Positions 52,660 to 63,333 of a stretch of DNA of 64,000 bases are shown piece after piece (within the stretch, counting starts at the first letter, position 1; each line of letters opens with the position of its first letter). A program made the translations under genes and the position numbers. The stretch is from Vulcanimicrobiota bacterium (GTDB taxonomy: Bacteria > Vulcanimicrobiota > Vulcanimicrobiia > Vulcanimicrobiales > Vulcanimicrobiaceae): the NCBI GenBank assembly GCA_019235995.1, contig JAFAJV010000032.1, positions 31,298-95,297 on the forward strand, read 5' to 3'. The notes under the pieces were generated by a model. That model saw nothing but the letters and a program-made list of their open reading frames with translations. It made no database searches and was not told where the DNA came from.

Positions 52660-53901
52660 CTATGGCAAGATGCTAAAGACGGTTCCCCATCCGCCGTTGA
52701 CGCCGCCGCCCTGGGTCGTTCCGTACAATCTGCCGTTGAGGAAGATCAGCTGCCCGAACGGATACGCGCCGTCATGGCCGGCCTTGAAGCTGTAGAGCAC
52801 CTGCTCCTTGCCGGTCGTGGTCACGCGAAAGACGGTCCCCCAGTTCGCGCTGTTGCCTTCGACCGTCGTGCCGTACAGCGCGCCGTTGACCGCCGTAAGC
52901 CGCGCGTACGGATAGCCGCCGTCCGATCCGCTCTTGAAAGAATACAGGATGTGCTCTTGGCGCGAGAGATCGATGCTGAACACGACGCCGAATCCCGCGC
53001 GGCCGCCCTCCTTCGTGGTACCGAAGAGCTTGTGGTCGAGATAGGTGAGGCCGTCGTACGGATATGCGCCGTCGTTGCCGGCCTTGAAGCTGTACAGCAC
53101 CGTTTCCTTACCCGCGAGGGTGCAGCTGAACACGGTGCCCCAACCGGTGCTGCCGCCTTCCTTCGTCGTGCCGTAGAGCGTGCCGTTGACGAGCGTCAAA
53201 TCGCCGTAGGGATATCCGCCGTCCTTGCCGGCCTTGAAGGTGTAGAGCACGCGCTCCTGTCCGGTCGCGGACGTCTCGTAGACGGTGCCCCAGCCTTTGC
53301 TGCCTCCTTCGACCGTCGTGCCGTAGAACTTCCCCTTGAGGTAGAGCACACCGCCGTAGGGTGCGGCGCCGTCGCTGTTGGCCTTGAAGCTGTGCACGAG
53401 CCGCTCGCTTCCGGAGGTCGTCACCTCGAAGACTCCGCCCCAGCCGTGCAGGCCGCCGCTCTGAGCCGTTCCGTAGAGCTTGCCGTTTACCACGATCAGA
53501 CGGGAGCACGGATAGCCGACGTCTTTGTCGCCGACGAAACTATAGACCACGCGTTCCTGACCGGTCGTGCTCACCTCGTAGACCGTTCCGAAGCCGTTCT
53601 TGCCGCCCTGATCGGTCGTGCCGTACAGCTTTCCTTTGAGCTCGACGAGCGCGCCGTACGGATACCCGCCGTCTTTTCCCGCCTTGAACTTGTAGAGCGA
53701 CCGATAACCGTTGTCGGGCTGCGCCGCCGTTTCGGGCGAGCGAACCAACGATGGCGGCTGACCGCATAGCCAAGGGCCGCCGGTGCTCGGGCGCAGCGCG
53801 GAGGCGCCGCTGGAAAGCGGCGGAGAAAATGGTACGCCAAAGCTGGAATGCGAACAGTTGGCAAGCAGTAGAGCGCAAGCAAGTACAGCAATCAATCTCA
53901 T
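52660..53901 (-). CDS. Lipoprotein of seven GxLYGTT repeats (GloVer type)
   Basis: A 413-residue lipoprotein: signal RLIAVLACALLLANC with the lipobox Cys. After a linker come seven repeats of about 50 residues, each built as LYSFKAG-x-DG-x-YPYG ... L-x-GKLYGTT-x-EGG-x-GWGTVF ... TGKE, a pattern I know as the GloVer tandem repeat, probably a beta-propeller. The repeats differ mostly at solvent-like positions. Repeat 2 is the most diverged (VGDKDVGYPCSRL). I start at the ATG at 53901, where the signal begins. It is divergent from the Nudix gene. Confidence 0.88.
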   Translation of the reverse strand: MRLIAVLACALLLANCSHSSFGVPFSPPLSSGASALRPSTGGPWLCGQPPSLVRSPETAAQPDNGYRSLYKFKAGKDGGYPYGALVELKGKLYGTTDQGGKNGFGTVYEVSTTGQERVVYSFVGDKDVGYPCSRLIVVNGKLYGTAQSGGLHGWGGVFEVTTSGSERLVHSFKANSDGAAPYGGVLYLKGKFYGTTVEGGSKGWGTVYETSATGQERVLYTFKAGKDGGYPYGDLTLVNGTLYGTTKEGGSTGWGTVFSCTLAGKETVLYSFKAGNDGAYPYDGLTYLDHKLFGTTKEGGRAGFGVVFSIDLSRQEHILYSFKSGSDGGYPYARLTAVNGALYGTTVEGNSANWGTVFRVTTTGKEQVLYSFKAGHDGAYPFGQLIFLNGRLYGTTQGGGVNGGWGTVFSILP

Positions 53902-53957
53902 GATGCCGCCGTACATACGATGACGAGACGGCATCTTCCCTCGACGCGTTAACGCCC

Positions 53958-54491
53958 GTGGATGCGGCGGTCATGCTCGCGATCTTCGCCGACGCCCCAC
54001 ACGGCGTAGTTTTCATCGAGCGAGCCGGCCATCTGCGGCGCAATCCAGGACAGATCGGACTTCCGGGTGGCATGACCGACGAGATGGACGGCTCCGATCC
54101 GGCGACGACGGCGGTGCGCGAGCTCTACGAAGAGCTCGGCGTGAATCCGCGAGCGATCCGCGTGGTCGGACATTTGCAACCGCAACGACAGGCGTCCAGC
54201 GGACTGACCGTCACGCCGGTCGTCGGCGTGCTCGAACCGCACACGCCCCTAAGAATCGACCGCACCGAGACGATCGGAGCATTCACCGTGCCGCTCGCAG
54301 CCATCGTCACGCCCGGCGCGATACGCGAGGATCTCTCCCTGCGTCTTGCGCGCGGAAAGGCGGCGTACGCGCTGGACTACGAAGGCCGTCACGTCTGGGG
54401 GCTGACCGCCAGAATTCTCAAGGCCTTCGCCGACGAGTGGCACGCGGACGCCTCGGCGCTGCGCGCCGACGTCGAGACGTCGTTTCGCTAA
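53958..54491 (+). CDS. Nudix hydrolase (CoA pyrophosphatase-like)
   Basis: The 177-residue product starts at a GTG (53958). It shows RAGHLRRNPGQIGLPGGMTDEMDGSDPATTAVRELYEELGVNP, a Nudix box with the REx2EE core, preceded by the RxxPGQxxxPGG element of the CoA-pyrophosphatase (YeaB/NudL) subgroup. It would hydrolyse a nucleoside-diphosphate-linked compound such as CoA. It is followed by a short gap and the convergent SRPBCC-like gene. Confidence 0.9.
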   Translation: MDAAVMLAIFADAPHGVVFIERAGHLRRNPGQIGLPGGMTDEMDGSDPATTAVRELYEELGVNPRAIRVVGHLQPQRQASSGLTVTPVVGVLEPHTPLRIDRTETIGAFTVPLAAIVTPGAIREDLSLRLARGKAAYALDYEGRHVWGLTARILKAFADEWHADASALRADVETSFR

Positions 54492-54496
54492 GGCGC

Positions 54497-54985
54497 CTAT
54501 TCCTTCGGGGAGGACGCCAGATTCGTGGCCTTGGCCGTCTCGAAGTCCGACTCGACGAACTGCTTGATGTCTTCGAGCAAGGCGCGAGCCGTGGCGGCCG
54601 CGACCTTTCGTCCGACGACGAGGTCGAATGCCTTGCCCGCAATGCCGAGCGGCGGCGTGTAAGTCCCTTGCAGTGTCAGCGTCGTCAGCCCGGGCGCCTT
54701 CTCGGCGCTCGTCAGCGCACCGCTGAAGCGCGGCACCGTTTTGTCCGCGGGATCCCACGACAACGCGAGCTTCTTCTCGCCGCGGTCTTCGGTCAGCTCG
54801 TGCGTTACGCGCACTTCGTGAAGCGCTTGACTCGATCCGGGGAGCCCGAGGCTCGAGAGATCGACGCGCAGCGTCAGCATGCCCGGCGTGCGGTCGCGGC
54901 GGTGAACCGTGAAGAAGCGCTCCGCGTGATGCAACGCGTAGAATCTCGGACACGCCACGTCGATCGCTTCCTTGAGATCGCTCAT
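54497..54985 (-). CDS. SRPBCC-like hypothetical protein
   Basis: A 162-residue protein with VTHELTEDRGEKKLALSWDPADKTVPRFSGALTSAEKAPGLTTLTLQGTYTPPLGIAGKAFDLVVGRKVAAATARALLEDIKQFVES, a START/SRPBCC-like strand and long C-terminal helix. It resembles the protein at 49,047-49,553 in its second half. It lies 16 bases after katG's upstream region ends and may be co-transcribed with katG. The function is unknown. Confidence 0.72.
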   Translation of the reverse strand: MSDLKEAIDVACPRFYALHHAERFFTVHRRDRTPGMLTLRVDLSSLGLPGSSQALHEVRVTHELTEDRGEKKLALSWDPADKTVPRFSGALTSAEKAPGLTTLTLQGTYTPPLGIAGKAFDLVVGRKVAAATARALLEDIKQFVESDFETAKATNLASSPKE

Positions 54986-55000
54986 AGCCCAGCTCCTCCG

Positions 55001-57272
<2,272 letters not shown>

Positions 57273-57683
57273 ATGCAAGATACCTCCCGCCGCCGGCCGG
57301 CCTTGCCGAAAAATTATCAGCTCATCTATGAGATCGTCGAAAGGAGCGGGATCGGCAGGCACCTGACCTCGTCGGACATCTATGCGAAAGCGCTCAAGCG
57401 GCGTCCCGGCATCGGGTTCTCGACGGTATATCGCGGTCTGGAGCGCCTGCGGGATCTCGGAATGGTGTCCGAGCTTCACGTGCCGGGCACCGATGCGGCG
57501 GCGTACGAGCCGGCCGGTCCCCGGCATGCGCACTTTCGCTGCCGTAAGTGCGGCGAGATCGAAGACGTGCCGTACGCCATCCCTCCGCGCACGCTTCGAA
57601 CGCTCGCGTTGGAGCACGGCTTTGCGATTGACGAAGAGCGGGTGACGTTCGAAGGCCGCTGCGCGTCCTGCCGCCCTTCCTGA
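57273..57683 (+). CDS. perR: Fur-family transcriptional regulator (FurA/PerR-like)
   Basis: The 136-residue product has a winged helix (KNYQLIYEIVERSGIGRHLTSSDIYAKALKRRPGIGFSTVYRGLERLRDLGMVSELHV), a central HAHFRCRKCGEIEDV with the metal-binding His-x-His and CxxC, and a second CxxC at the end (EGRCASC) for the structural zinc. The ATG at 57273 is where homology begins; the open frame starting at a GTG 26 codons earlier would cross the operator. FurA, PerR and Fur cannot be distinguished here, but divergence from katG favours peroxide sensing. Confidence 0.9.
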   Translation: MQDTSRRRPALPKNYQLIYEIVERSGIGRHLTSSDIYAKALKRRPGIGFSTVYRGLERLRDLGMVSELHVPGTDAAAYEPAGPRHAHFRCRKCGEIEDVPYAIPPRTLRTLALEHGFAIDEERVTFEGRCASCRPS

Positions 57684-57833
57684 CGCCCTGTACTTGTTCT
57701 TGACAGGCGAGACCCGCTCGCTCCGTCGCGAAAAGTCAAGGCAGTGGTCGGGGATGATGTGAATTACGCTCCGACATGCCCGACGGATCGTGCCAGCCTG
57801 GTGGCACATAGGTCAGCTAAATTCTTCCACGTA

Positions 57834-58307
57834 ATGTCGCAGAAGAAACTGCTCCAGCTCGGAATGCCTATTGGAACCGCTAGTCATCGTCTTCGCAAGA
57901 TGATTATGCTCGAACTCTTGCGCGAGCTCGGCAAAGATCAGTGCATACGTTGCCTTGCAGTGATCGAACATTTCGAAGACTTAGCCATCGACCACAAAGC
58001 CCCTTGGCTTGACGTTTCGTGCGATTTATTTTGGGATCTTAGCAACGTCGGATTTTCCCACAAAGGATGCAACATTATGGCAAGGCGCTCCGCGGCGGGC
58101 CGGAAACTCGGCCCTAGCATTCATCGGAAAATCGGGCCACCTGGAACGGCATGGTGTACCGGGCATGTCCAATTTATGCCCTTGCAATCGTTTTACCAAA
58201 ATAAGTCGAAGTGGACCGGCGTTCAAAGCTTCTGCAAAACTTGTTGCGCTCAGCGTTACCCAAACTCGAAATACCGCCCGCGACGTAATAAACGTGTCTT
58301 GGTCTAG
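57834..58307 (+). CDS. HNH endonuclease-like protein, phage type
   Basis: The 157-residue product has an HNH motif: CIRCLAVIEHFEDLAIDHKAPWLD with a zinc CxxC and the metal-binding His-Lys, then LFWDLSNVGFSHKGCN with the Asn and His. A second zinc-like cluster (WCTGHVQFMPLQSFYQNKS ... FCKTCCAQRY) follows. Such proteins are common in phages and mobile elements. I start at the ATG at 57834; an upstream ATG (57744) would add 30 residues that look unlike the domain. It lies just 6 bases from tRNA-Ser, at an integration site. Confidence 0.65.
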   Translation: MSQKKLLQLGMPIGTASHRLRKMIMLELLRELGKDQCIRCLAVIEHFEDLAIDHKAPWLDVSCDLFWDLSNVGFSHKGCNIMARRSAAGRKLGPSIHRKIGPPGTAWCTGHVQFMPLQSFYQNKSKWTGVQSFCKTCCAQRYPNSKYRPRRNKRVLV

Positions 58308-58312
58308 GGGTC

Positions 58313-58400
58313 GGGAGAGGGGGAGATTCGAACTCCCGGAACGTTCATCACGTCCTGCGGTTTTCAAGACCGCCGCATTCAACCGCTCTGCCACCTCTCC
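58313..58400 (-). tRNA. tRNA-Ser (anticodon UGA)
   Basis: The minus strand folds into a cloverleaf: acceptor GGAGAGG with CCTCTCC, D arm with GGCAGAGCGGTTGAATG, anticodon arm GCGGT-CTTGAAA-ACCGC (anticodon TGA), a long variable arm, and T arm GGGAG-TTCGAAT-CTCCC. The long variable arm and UGA anticodon identify serine. No CCA is encoded. The discriminator base reads C where bacterial tRNA-Ser usually has G. The 5' half is duplicated 5.3 kb away. Confidence 0.93.
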
Positions 58401-58470
58401 GTGCTAGATATCATGCGGGTTTTTGACGCATCGACCCTTCCGATGGGCGGTCCCGGTGCAATTTCGGTGC
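58361..58470. repeat. Left copy of direct repeat (att-like, tRNA-Ser 5' half)
   Basis: The first 41 bases are identical to 63,668-63,708 and run from the anticodon loop (TTTTCAAG) to the tRNA 5' end; about 70 further bases of upstream flank are shared with scattered differences (for example TGCAATTTCGG and GATGGGCGGT). The copy forms part of the intact tRNA. It is the left boundary of the putative island. Confidence 0.75.
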
Positions 58471-58621
58471 AATCAGTATCGAGAATGCCCCGAAAGCGCT
58501 AATCTCTTTGCGCGACGCGCCGCTGGGGATCGCTTGCAGCACACAGGAGAGTTGATCACGCACGGCCGCCTCGCCAACGTGGTCGTCAGGCCTTTAACAC
58601 GGGTTTTCGCGAGATGGACCC

Positions 58622-59650
58622 TCAGGACTTTGGAGCTAAGCTAACGGAGTCTCCGGCTGACGCCCTTATTCCCGCGGTGATAAGTTTCGTCGCCGTTCCG
58701 CCGGCCGGATAGTCGAAAAACATTACGGCCTGATTGCTCCTCACACCATAGCAGCGATGATAACACTGGCCCGACGCTAAGAGTGTCCGGGTCTGTATCC
58801 AAAAGTTATGCATATACTCCAGGCCGCTGCCAAACTGGGTCGTGCCGACTCTGGTTGCGCTGCCTCCCTTTATCACAAACTGGTAGACAACTGGCGTCGT
58901 TCCATCGCCGACGGCTAAGTACTTACCATCCCACTTAACTCCGGCAGGCCACCCAAGATATTGCCCGATCTTCACGGTTTCAAGTTGGCTGCCGCCCTTT
59001 GGTAGCTCAGCCAGAACAACGTGGCCGCTTCCGACATGGCTTATGCCGTCGACGTAAAGGTCACCCGTAGAGTCATACCCGCATGAATAATACCCGATAA
59101 AATCTGGATCTAAGAATTTGCTTGGTTTCCCGCGTGCGTTTGCAAAAATCCAGACGCCAGCGCCACCCCACGAAGCTACCGCAAGATTCCCCGTCGTCGG
59201 ATCAATCGCGCAGTCAGCCGCGCCGGGAACATAAATCGCCCTCTTTCGGTGACTGCTACCGTGCGAGTACGTATAGACTCGCGATTTTCCGTAGTCCGCG
59301 ATGTAGACATTTCCCGCATTGTCAACGCATTGGCCAGCCGCCAGATAAAAGTTCTTTAGCTTGCCGACCATCTTGCCTTGAGGATAACTGTAGACGGAAG
59401 CCCAAGAGACATCGGACTCATAAAGCAAATCCTCGCTCTTCGCCTCGGGTAGCATCCAAGAGCCGACCGTACGGCGCTCGTTCGGCGCTAGATCGCTTCT
59501 AGCGCGCTCTGTGCTCGTCGCGGCGTCCGCGCGTGGTCCGCTAGGCGACATCGCTGTTGCGCGCGGCAGCTGGCTTGCTGTGCCACCGCAAGCTCCAAGA
59601 ACTAGGCAGCCAACTAAAACCGCTGCGGAAGTATTCATGCGCTGCATCAT
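58622..59650 (-). CDS. Beta-propeller-like lipoprotein, copy A
   Basis: A 342-residue lipoprotein: signal NTSAAVLVGCLVLGAC with a good lipobox, then SDVSWASVYSYPQGKMVGKLKNFYLAAGQCVDNAGNVYIADYGKSRVYTYSHG and similar repeats ending SAVMFFDYPAGGTATKL-type (here QAVMFFDYPAGGTATKLI). These NHL/SMP-30-like units suggest a beta-propeller at the cell surface. It is a paralogue of the neighbour at 59,698-60,714 (shared motifs ASGQC, GNLAVAS, GWPA). The start is uncertain; ATG 59650 or 59638 both keep the signal. Confidence 0.8.
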   Translation of the reverse strand: MMQRMNTSAAVLVGCLVLGACGGTASQLPRATAMSPSGPRADAATSTERARSDLAPNERRTVGSWMLPEAKSEDLLYESDVSWASVYSYPQGKMVGKLKNFYLAAGQCVDNAGNVYIADYGKSRVYTYSHGSSHRKRAIYVPGAADCAIDPTTGNLAVASWGGAGVWIFANARGKPSKFLDPDFIGYYSCGYDSTGDLYVDGISHVGSGHVVLAELPKGGSQLETVKIGQYLGWPAGVKWDGKYLAVGDGTTPVVYQFVIKGGSATRVGTTQFGSGLEYMHNFWIQTRTLLASGQCYHRCYGVRSNQAVMFFDYPAGGTATKLITAGIRASAGDSVSLAPKS

Positions 59651-59697
59651 TAACGCGAGCCGTGTAAGGCTAAGCGACAGGCGCACCACTGAGAATC

Positions 59698-60714
59698 TTA
59701 GTGGCTCGGAGCGAGGCTGACGGAGTCGCCACTCGGCTCTCCTAATAGGCCATTCGCTATAATCTTGGTCGCCTTCCCTCCGGCCGGATAGTTGAAGAAC
59801 ATGACCGCGGAACCTCGCTTCACACGCCCGCAAATCCGCTTACAGGCTGTTGATGTGATCACGGTCCGACCCTGGAGCCAAAACTGCAGTGTATCCAACG
59901 CGTGGCTGCCAAGTGTTGTCGTGCCCACCTTCGTACCTTGCCGCCCTCTTACGTTAATCTGATAAATCGCCGGCGTAGTCTGATCACCAAGTGCTATATG
60001 CTTGCCATCCCATTGCAAGGCGCCAGGCCATCCAACGTATTGATTCAACTGCACTATTTCGAGTTGGCTCGTGCCCTTCGCAAGCTCAGCGAAGATGAAG
60101 TTGCCCGTCCCAGGCCTAGTCATGCCGTCGATGAAAAGGTTACCTTTCGCGTCATACGCGCAGCCGTAGTAGGAGTAGAACTGAGAGTTCTTATACTTTG
60201 CCGTCAGCTTACCGTTCTCGAAGATGTAAACTCCGGTGCCACCGAGTGAGGCGACTGCGAGGTTTCCTGTAGTCGGGTCTATTGAACAACTGTTCGCGCC
60301 AGACATGAATAGAATCTTCAGGCGTTTCCGACCACCGTGTGGAAACTCGTAGATGCGACCCGTTGCGTAGTCAGTGACGTACACGTTGCTCGAACTGTCG
60401 ACGCATTGGCCCGACGCAAGATCAAAGCCCTTTAGTTTACCAACCAAGTGCCCCTGAGGGTAGGTGTAAACGGAAACCCAACTATGGCTCGAAACATAAA
60501 GGAGGTCTTGCGTCGAGGCGTCCGGCAACATCCAAGAACCCGATCCATCTAATCCATAAGTCTCCTGAGAACTACGCGCTGGCCAACCGTCGGCCCGCGG
60601 TGTCAAGGCAAATGGAAGCTGCGGTGCAGAAGTGCTGCAGGCCGTCAAGAAGACATACGTGATCGCGAGTTTCAAGTATCTATGCACGGAAGCAGGCCTC
60701 AGAACTGACATCAC
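59698..60714 (-). CDS. Beta-propeller-like lipoprotein, copy B
   Basis: The 338-residue product has the signal YLKLAITYVFLTAC and the same blade pattern as copy A: SHSWVSVYTYPQGHLVGKLKGFDLASGQCVDSSSNVYVTDYATGRIYEFPHG, DPTTGNLAVASLGGTGVYIF and SAVMFFNYPAGGKATKII. The two genes lie in tandem with a 47-bp gap, so they arose by duplication and have since diverged. Their function and ligand are unknown. Confidence 0.85.
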   Translation of the reverse strand: MMSVLRPASVHRYLKLAITYVFLTACSTSAPQLPFALTPRADGWPARSSQETYGLDGSGSWMLPDASTQDLLYVSSHSWVSVYTYPQGHLVGKLKGFDLASGQCVDSSSNVYVTDYATGRIYEFPHGGRKRLKILFMSGANSCSIDPTTGNLAVASLGGTGVYIFENGKLTAKYKNSQFYSYYGCAYDAKGNLFIDGMTRPGTGNFIFAELAKGTSQLEIVQLNQYVGWPGALQWDGKHIALGDQTTPAIYQINVRGRQGTKVGTTTLGSHALDTLQFWLQGRTVITSTACKRICGRVKRGSAVMFFNYPAGGKATKIIANGLLGEPSGDSVSLAPSH

Positions 60715-61170
60715 TACGGCTAACGGATCCTCAGCAAAGCAAGTTCCGTCAAGCCAGCGTTACTCCTGGCCAATCGCCCGTTGAATGACCACAATCATCT
60801 AATCTCTCCGTTGTAGCGCGTGCCTCACTTTTGCCGCCTATTAGTGCGGCAGCGCAGAGCGCCGCCCGCTTCTCCTTGGAAAACTACGTTCGTGGGTCTT
60901 GTTGACCGCGCGTAGGCGCCGCCCAGTACGTCGTTTAGTTACGACAGGTTTCAGCCTTTCTTAAGACGCTTCCGTTATGATGTCGAACATCAAGACGCCG
61001 AGCTCGACTGGCGTCCGCCATACTCGTCAGATTGCCTTAGGCGTCCTGACGCTTGACGCGCCGTGGTCCTGGGACGGGCCATTCCTCGCTATGTCTACGG
61101 TAGCGCGCACAGAGCTTCACTACATCTTCAAAGCGCTCGTGGCGCATCCACATAAGAAAGGTATACAGAC
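60715..61170. other. Intergenic region between divergent genes
   Basis: This 456-bp stretch separates the leftward lipoprotein and the rightward beta-helix gene. It holds the 5' regions of both, plus a short stem-loop (TGCCGC and GCGGCA around CTATTAGT near 60,834). A 78-codon ORF at 60,977-61,213 has no ribosome binding site or family resemblance and I do not call it. Confidence 0.4.
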
Positions 61171-62919
61171 ATGGCACTTACGGACTCGGAAATCGACGTT
61201 ACTGTCGGAATAGGCGGCGTCGTAGTCACGCCTTCACAGACCGCGGCGTTAAACACGACGAGCTTGCAGACACTTATAGCGAAACTCATTTCCCCAACCG
61301 GACCATCAAACGGTAGTGGCGGTACGCTCATCTTTCCCTCGGTTGGAGATGCAACTAATGAGTCATACCAGTTCGCTGGATCTATCAACGTTGGAACCGA
61401 CACTGGCGGCCATATACAACCCTATTCCATTATCATCCGCGGAGATGGCCAGCAGGAAGCGGGCCGACCACTCTTACTTCAGACTACGGCCGATGACTTA
61501 TTCGTCGTAAACACGAATGACAGTTCGGACGACGACGACGCTGGCGGCGTTGTTTTTCAAGATCTCATGATCGCCTACCTGCCGACGACCGCGGCGGCGG
61601 GCAACTCTGCAATCAAGGTGACGAATAAAAGCCAGGCTACTCGACTACTTCGCGTGAGCCTATTCAACTGGCCAGTTGGCGTAAACTTCAACCAGAGCGT
61701 CAAGTGCAGTATGATTGATTGTTCCGTAATCATAAACAATTCGACCATCGCACAGGCCGTCGCTACGATTGCCGTGCAGATCGGCGACTCGGCATCGACG
61801 AAGTCCGCGATCGAAACCTACATTGCCGGGTGCTACTTCTTCGATGACACGAAGACCGGGACCGGCATGCAGATCTACGGTTGCGAGCATCTACGAGTGA
61901 TGAACACGCGGATTGAGCAATGGCTCAACGGCGTTGCGATCACACCAAACTCGGAAACCGAGAACGCGCAGTACATCTATTTCGGCAACGTGAGCGTCCA
62001 CCCGTTGAGCACAGCGGCAAACACGGGTGGTCCCGCGCTCCTCATCACGACGGGAGGCACGTCGACCCATACGACGTTTGTGTTTCACGCGCAGTTTGTA
62101 GGCTGCGAGTTGTCCGCCCCGGATGTAACGACGACGGACTACCAGGGCGGTGGCGTAGTTATCGGACCGACCAGCGGCGCAAACGACGCAATCGATCAAA
62201 TTCGTTTTCTCGACTGCCACGTCTGTCTCTGGCCTGGTCCGGGTCTATACATAGACGGCGGGAGCGCCGCAGCGGCGCCCGCTACGAACATCGAAATCGT
62301 TGGCGGCTACTACTCATGTAACGGCTCGAACCCGGCAACTGGGCTGAAGTCGGCGGGCATTCTGATCGTGGGCGGCTCGAACGGACCGTCGGGCATTCGG
62401 ATTACCGGAGCCGCTTGCAACAACTCATTGTTCAACCCGTCGAGCAAGGTCTTTGTTACGGCGAGCCAGGATTTCGGGATTTACGTCGCGGGTCCCGCGA
62501 CCAGCGTCCGAATCAACGCCTGCGACCTTACCGGCAATCTAACGAATGGCGCGGCAATAACCGGAAGCACCGCAGCTCCGAAGAATCTCTTCATTCGGGA
62601 CTGCGATTTCACGGCGCTTACTACACCGGTCGCCGTCACCGCACCGGTCACAAACCTTCAAATTGTGCATTGTCCTGGTTACAACGATCGGGGCACCCTC
62701 ATCACCAGCAGCGCTCCAACGCTAGGTACCGCCTTCACGATAGCCCAGCTGGGGTCGACTCCTTACTACGGCCCCGGAGAATGCTACGTAAACGTCGCAG
62801 GCGCGGTCAAAATCAATGGCCAGACGACTCATTTGACGACCAGCACCTTCTACCTTGAACCTCTGGAGACAATCGAGATTGACACGAGCGTCTCGAACTT
62901 TTTGGCGATTGGAAAGTGA
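61171..62919 (+). CDS. Right-handed beta-helix protein, tail-spike-like
   Basis: A 582-residue product with no signal peptide, preceded by AAGAAAGG eight bases before the ATG. Repeats of the form (N/D)-x-x-I-x-(G/N)-C-x (IDCSVIINNS, YIAGCYFFDD, HLRVMNTRIEQW, IRFLDCHVCLW, IEIVGGYYSCNG, VRINACDLTGN, LFIRDCDFTAL) define a parallel beta-helix, the fold of pectate lyases and phage tail spikes. The absence of a signal and the location in an island make a phage-related or intracellular role more likely than secretion by the general pathway. Substrate unknown. Confidence 0.8.
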   Translation: MALTDSEIDVTVGIGGVVVTPSQTAALNTTSLQTLIAKLISPTGPSNGSGGTLIFPSVGDATNESYQFAGSINVGTDTGGHIQPYSIIIRGDGQQEAGRPLLLQTTADDLFVVNTNDSSDDDDAGGVVFQDLMIAYLPTTAAAGNSAIKVTNKSQATRLLRVSLFNWPVGVNFNQSVKCSMIDCSVIINNSTIAQAVATIAVQIGDSASTKSAIETYIAGCYFFDDTKTGTGMQIYGCEHLRVMNTRIEQWLNGVAITPNSETENAQYIYFGNVSVHPLSTAANTGGPALLITTGGTSTHTTFVFHAQFVGCELSAPDVTTTDYQGGGVVIGPTSGANDAIDQIRFLDCHVCLWPGPGLYIDGGSAAAAPATNIEIVGGYYSCNGSNPATGLKSAGILIVGGSNGPSGIRITGAACNNSLFNPSSKVFVTASQDFGIYVAGPATSVRINACDLTGNLTNGAAITGSTAAPKNLFIRDCDFTALTTPVAVTAPVTNLQIVHCPGYNDRGTLITSSAPTLGTAFTIAQLGSTPYYGPGECYVNVAGAVKINGQTTHLTTSTFYLEPLETIEIDTSVSNFLAIGK

Positions 62920-63117
62920 TCGACTTTTCGCGTAGCTCTACTCGAAGCAAACTGACCGATCAGCGGGGGCGCGAAGCACGCCTCCGCTGTTCTCGGGGGC
63001 GCTGTCCACGTAGTGAGTGGCTAGCTGGAGTCGGAGCGCGTAACCCGGCTGGGACGTGCGACGCGTCGGAGGGATTCGGATCACAAACGCACTTTTCCTG
63101 ATGGAGGAAAGAACGAT

Positions 63118-63333
63118 ATGACCAGGCTCTCATTGCTTTCAAACTTGCTCGTCGCCCCGCTTTCAATGCTCGGCGCCGGCAGTGCTTCGGCGAAGGAAAT
63201 CAGAAGCGCCAGCACGGTAGTCTTTTCACCCGGCACCTACCGCATTGCCCGAGGTGGCGGAATCCGGATCGTTGGAGCGAGCGACGTCAGGATCGAGGGC
63301 TGCACAATGGAGCCAGACGCCGTTTGCGCCTGA
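63118..63333 (+). CDS. Small exported protein, truncated beta-helix start
   Basis: A 71-residue product with a good ribosome binding site (GGAGGAAAG) nine bases before the ATG and a signal peptide (LSLLSNLLVAPLSMLGAGSASA). What follows (STVVFSPGTYRIARGGGIRIVGASDVRIEGC) looks like the first coils of a beta-helix and then stops. It may be a truncated version of a gene like its neighbour or a genuine small protein. The former is likelier. Confidence 0.6.
   Translation: MTRLSLLSNLLVAPLSMLGAGSASAKEIRSASTVVFSPGTYRIARGGGIRIVGASDVRIEGCTMEPDAVCA

Noticed and set aside
60977..61213. A 78-codon plus-strand ORF before the beta-helix gene
   Set aside because: No ribosome binding site, no family resemblance, and it overlaps the start of the better-supported gene.
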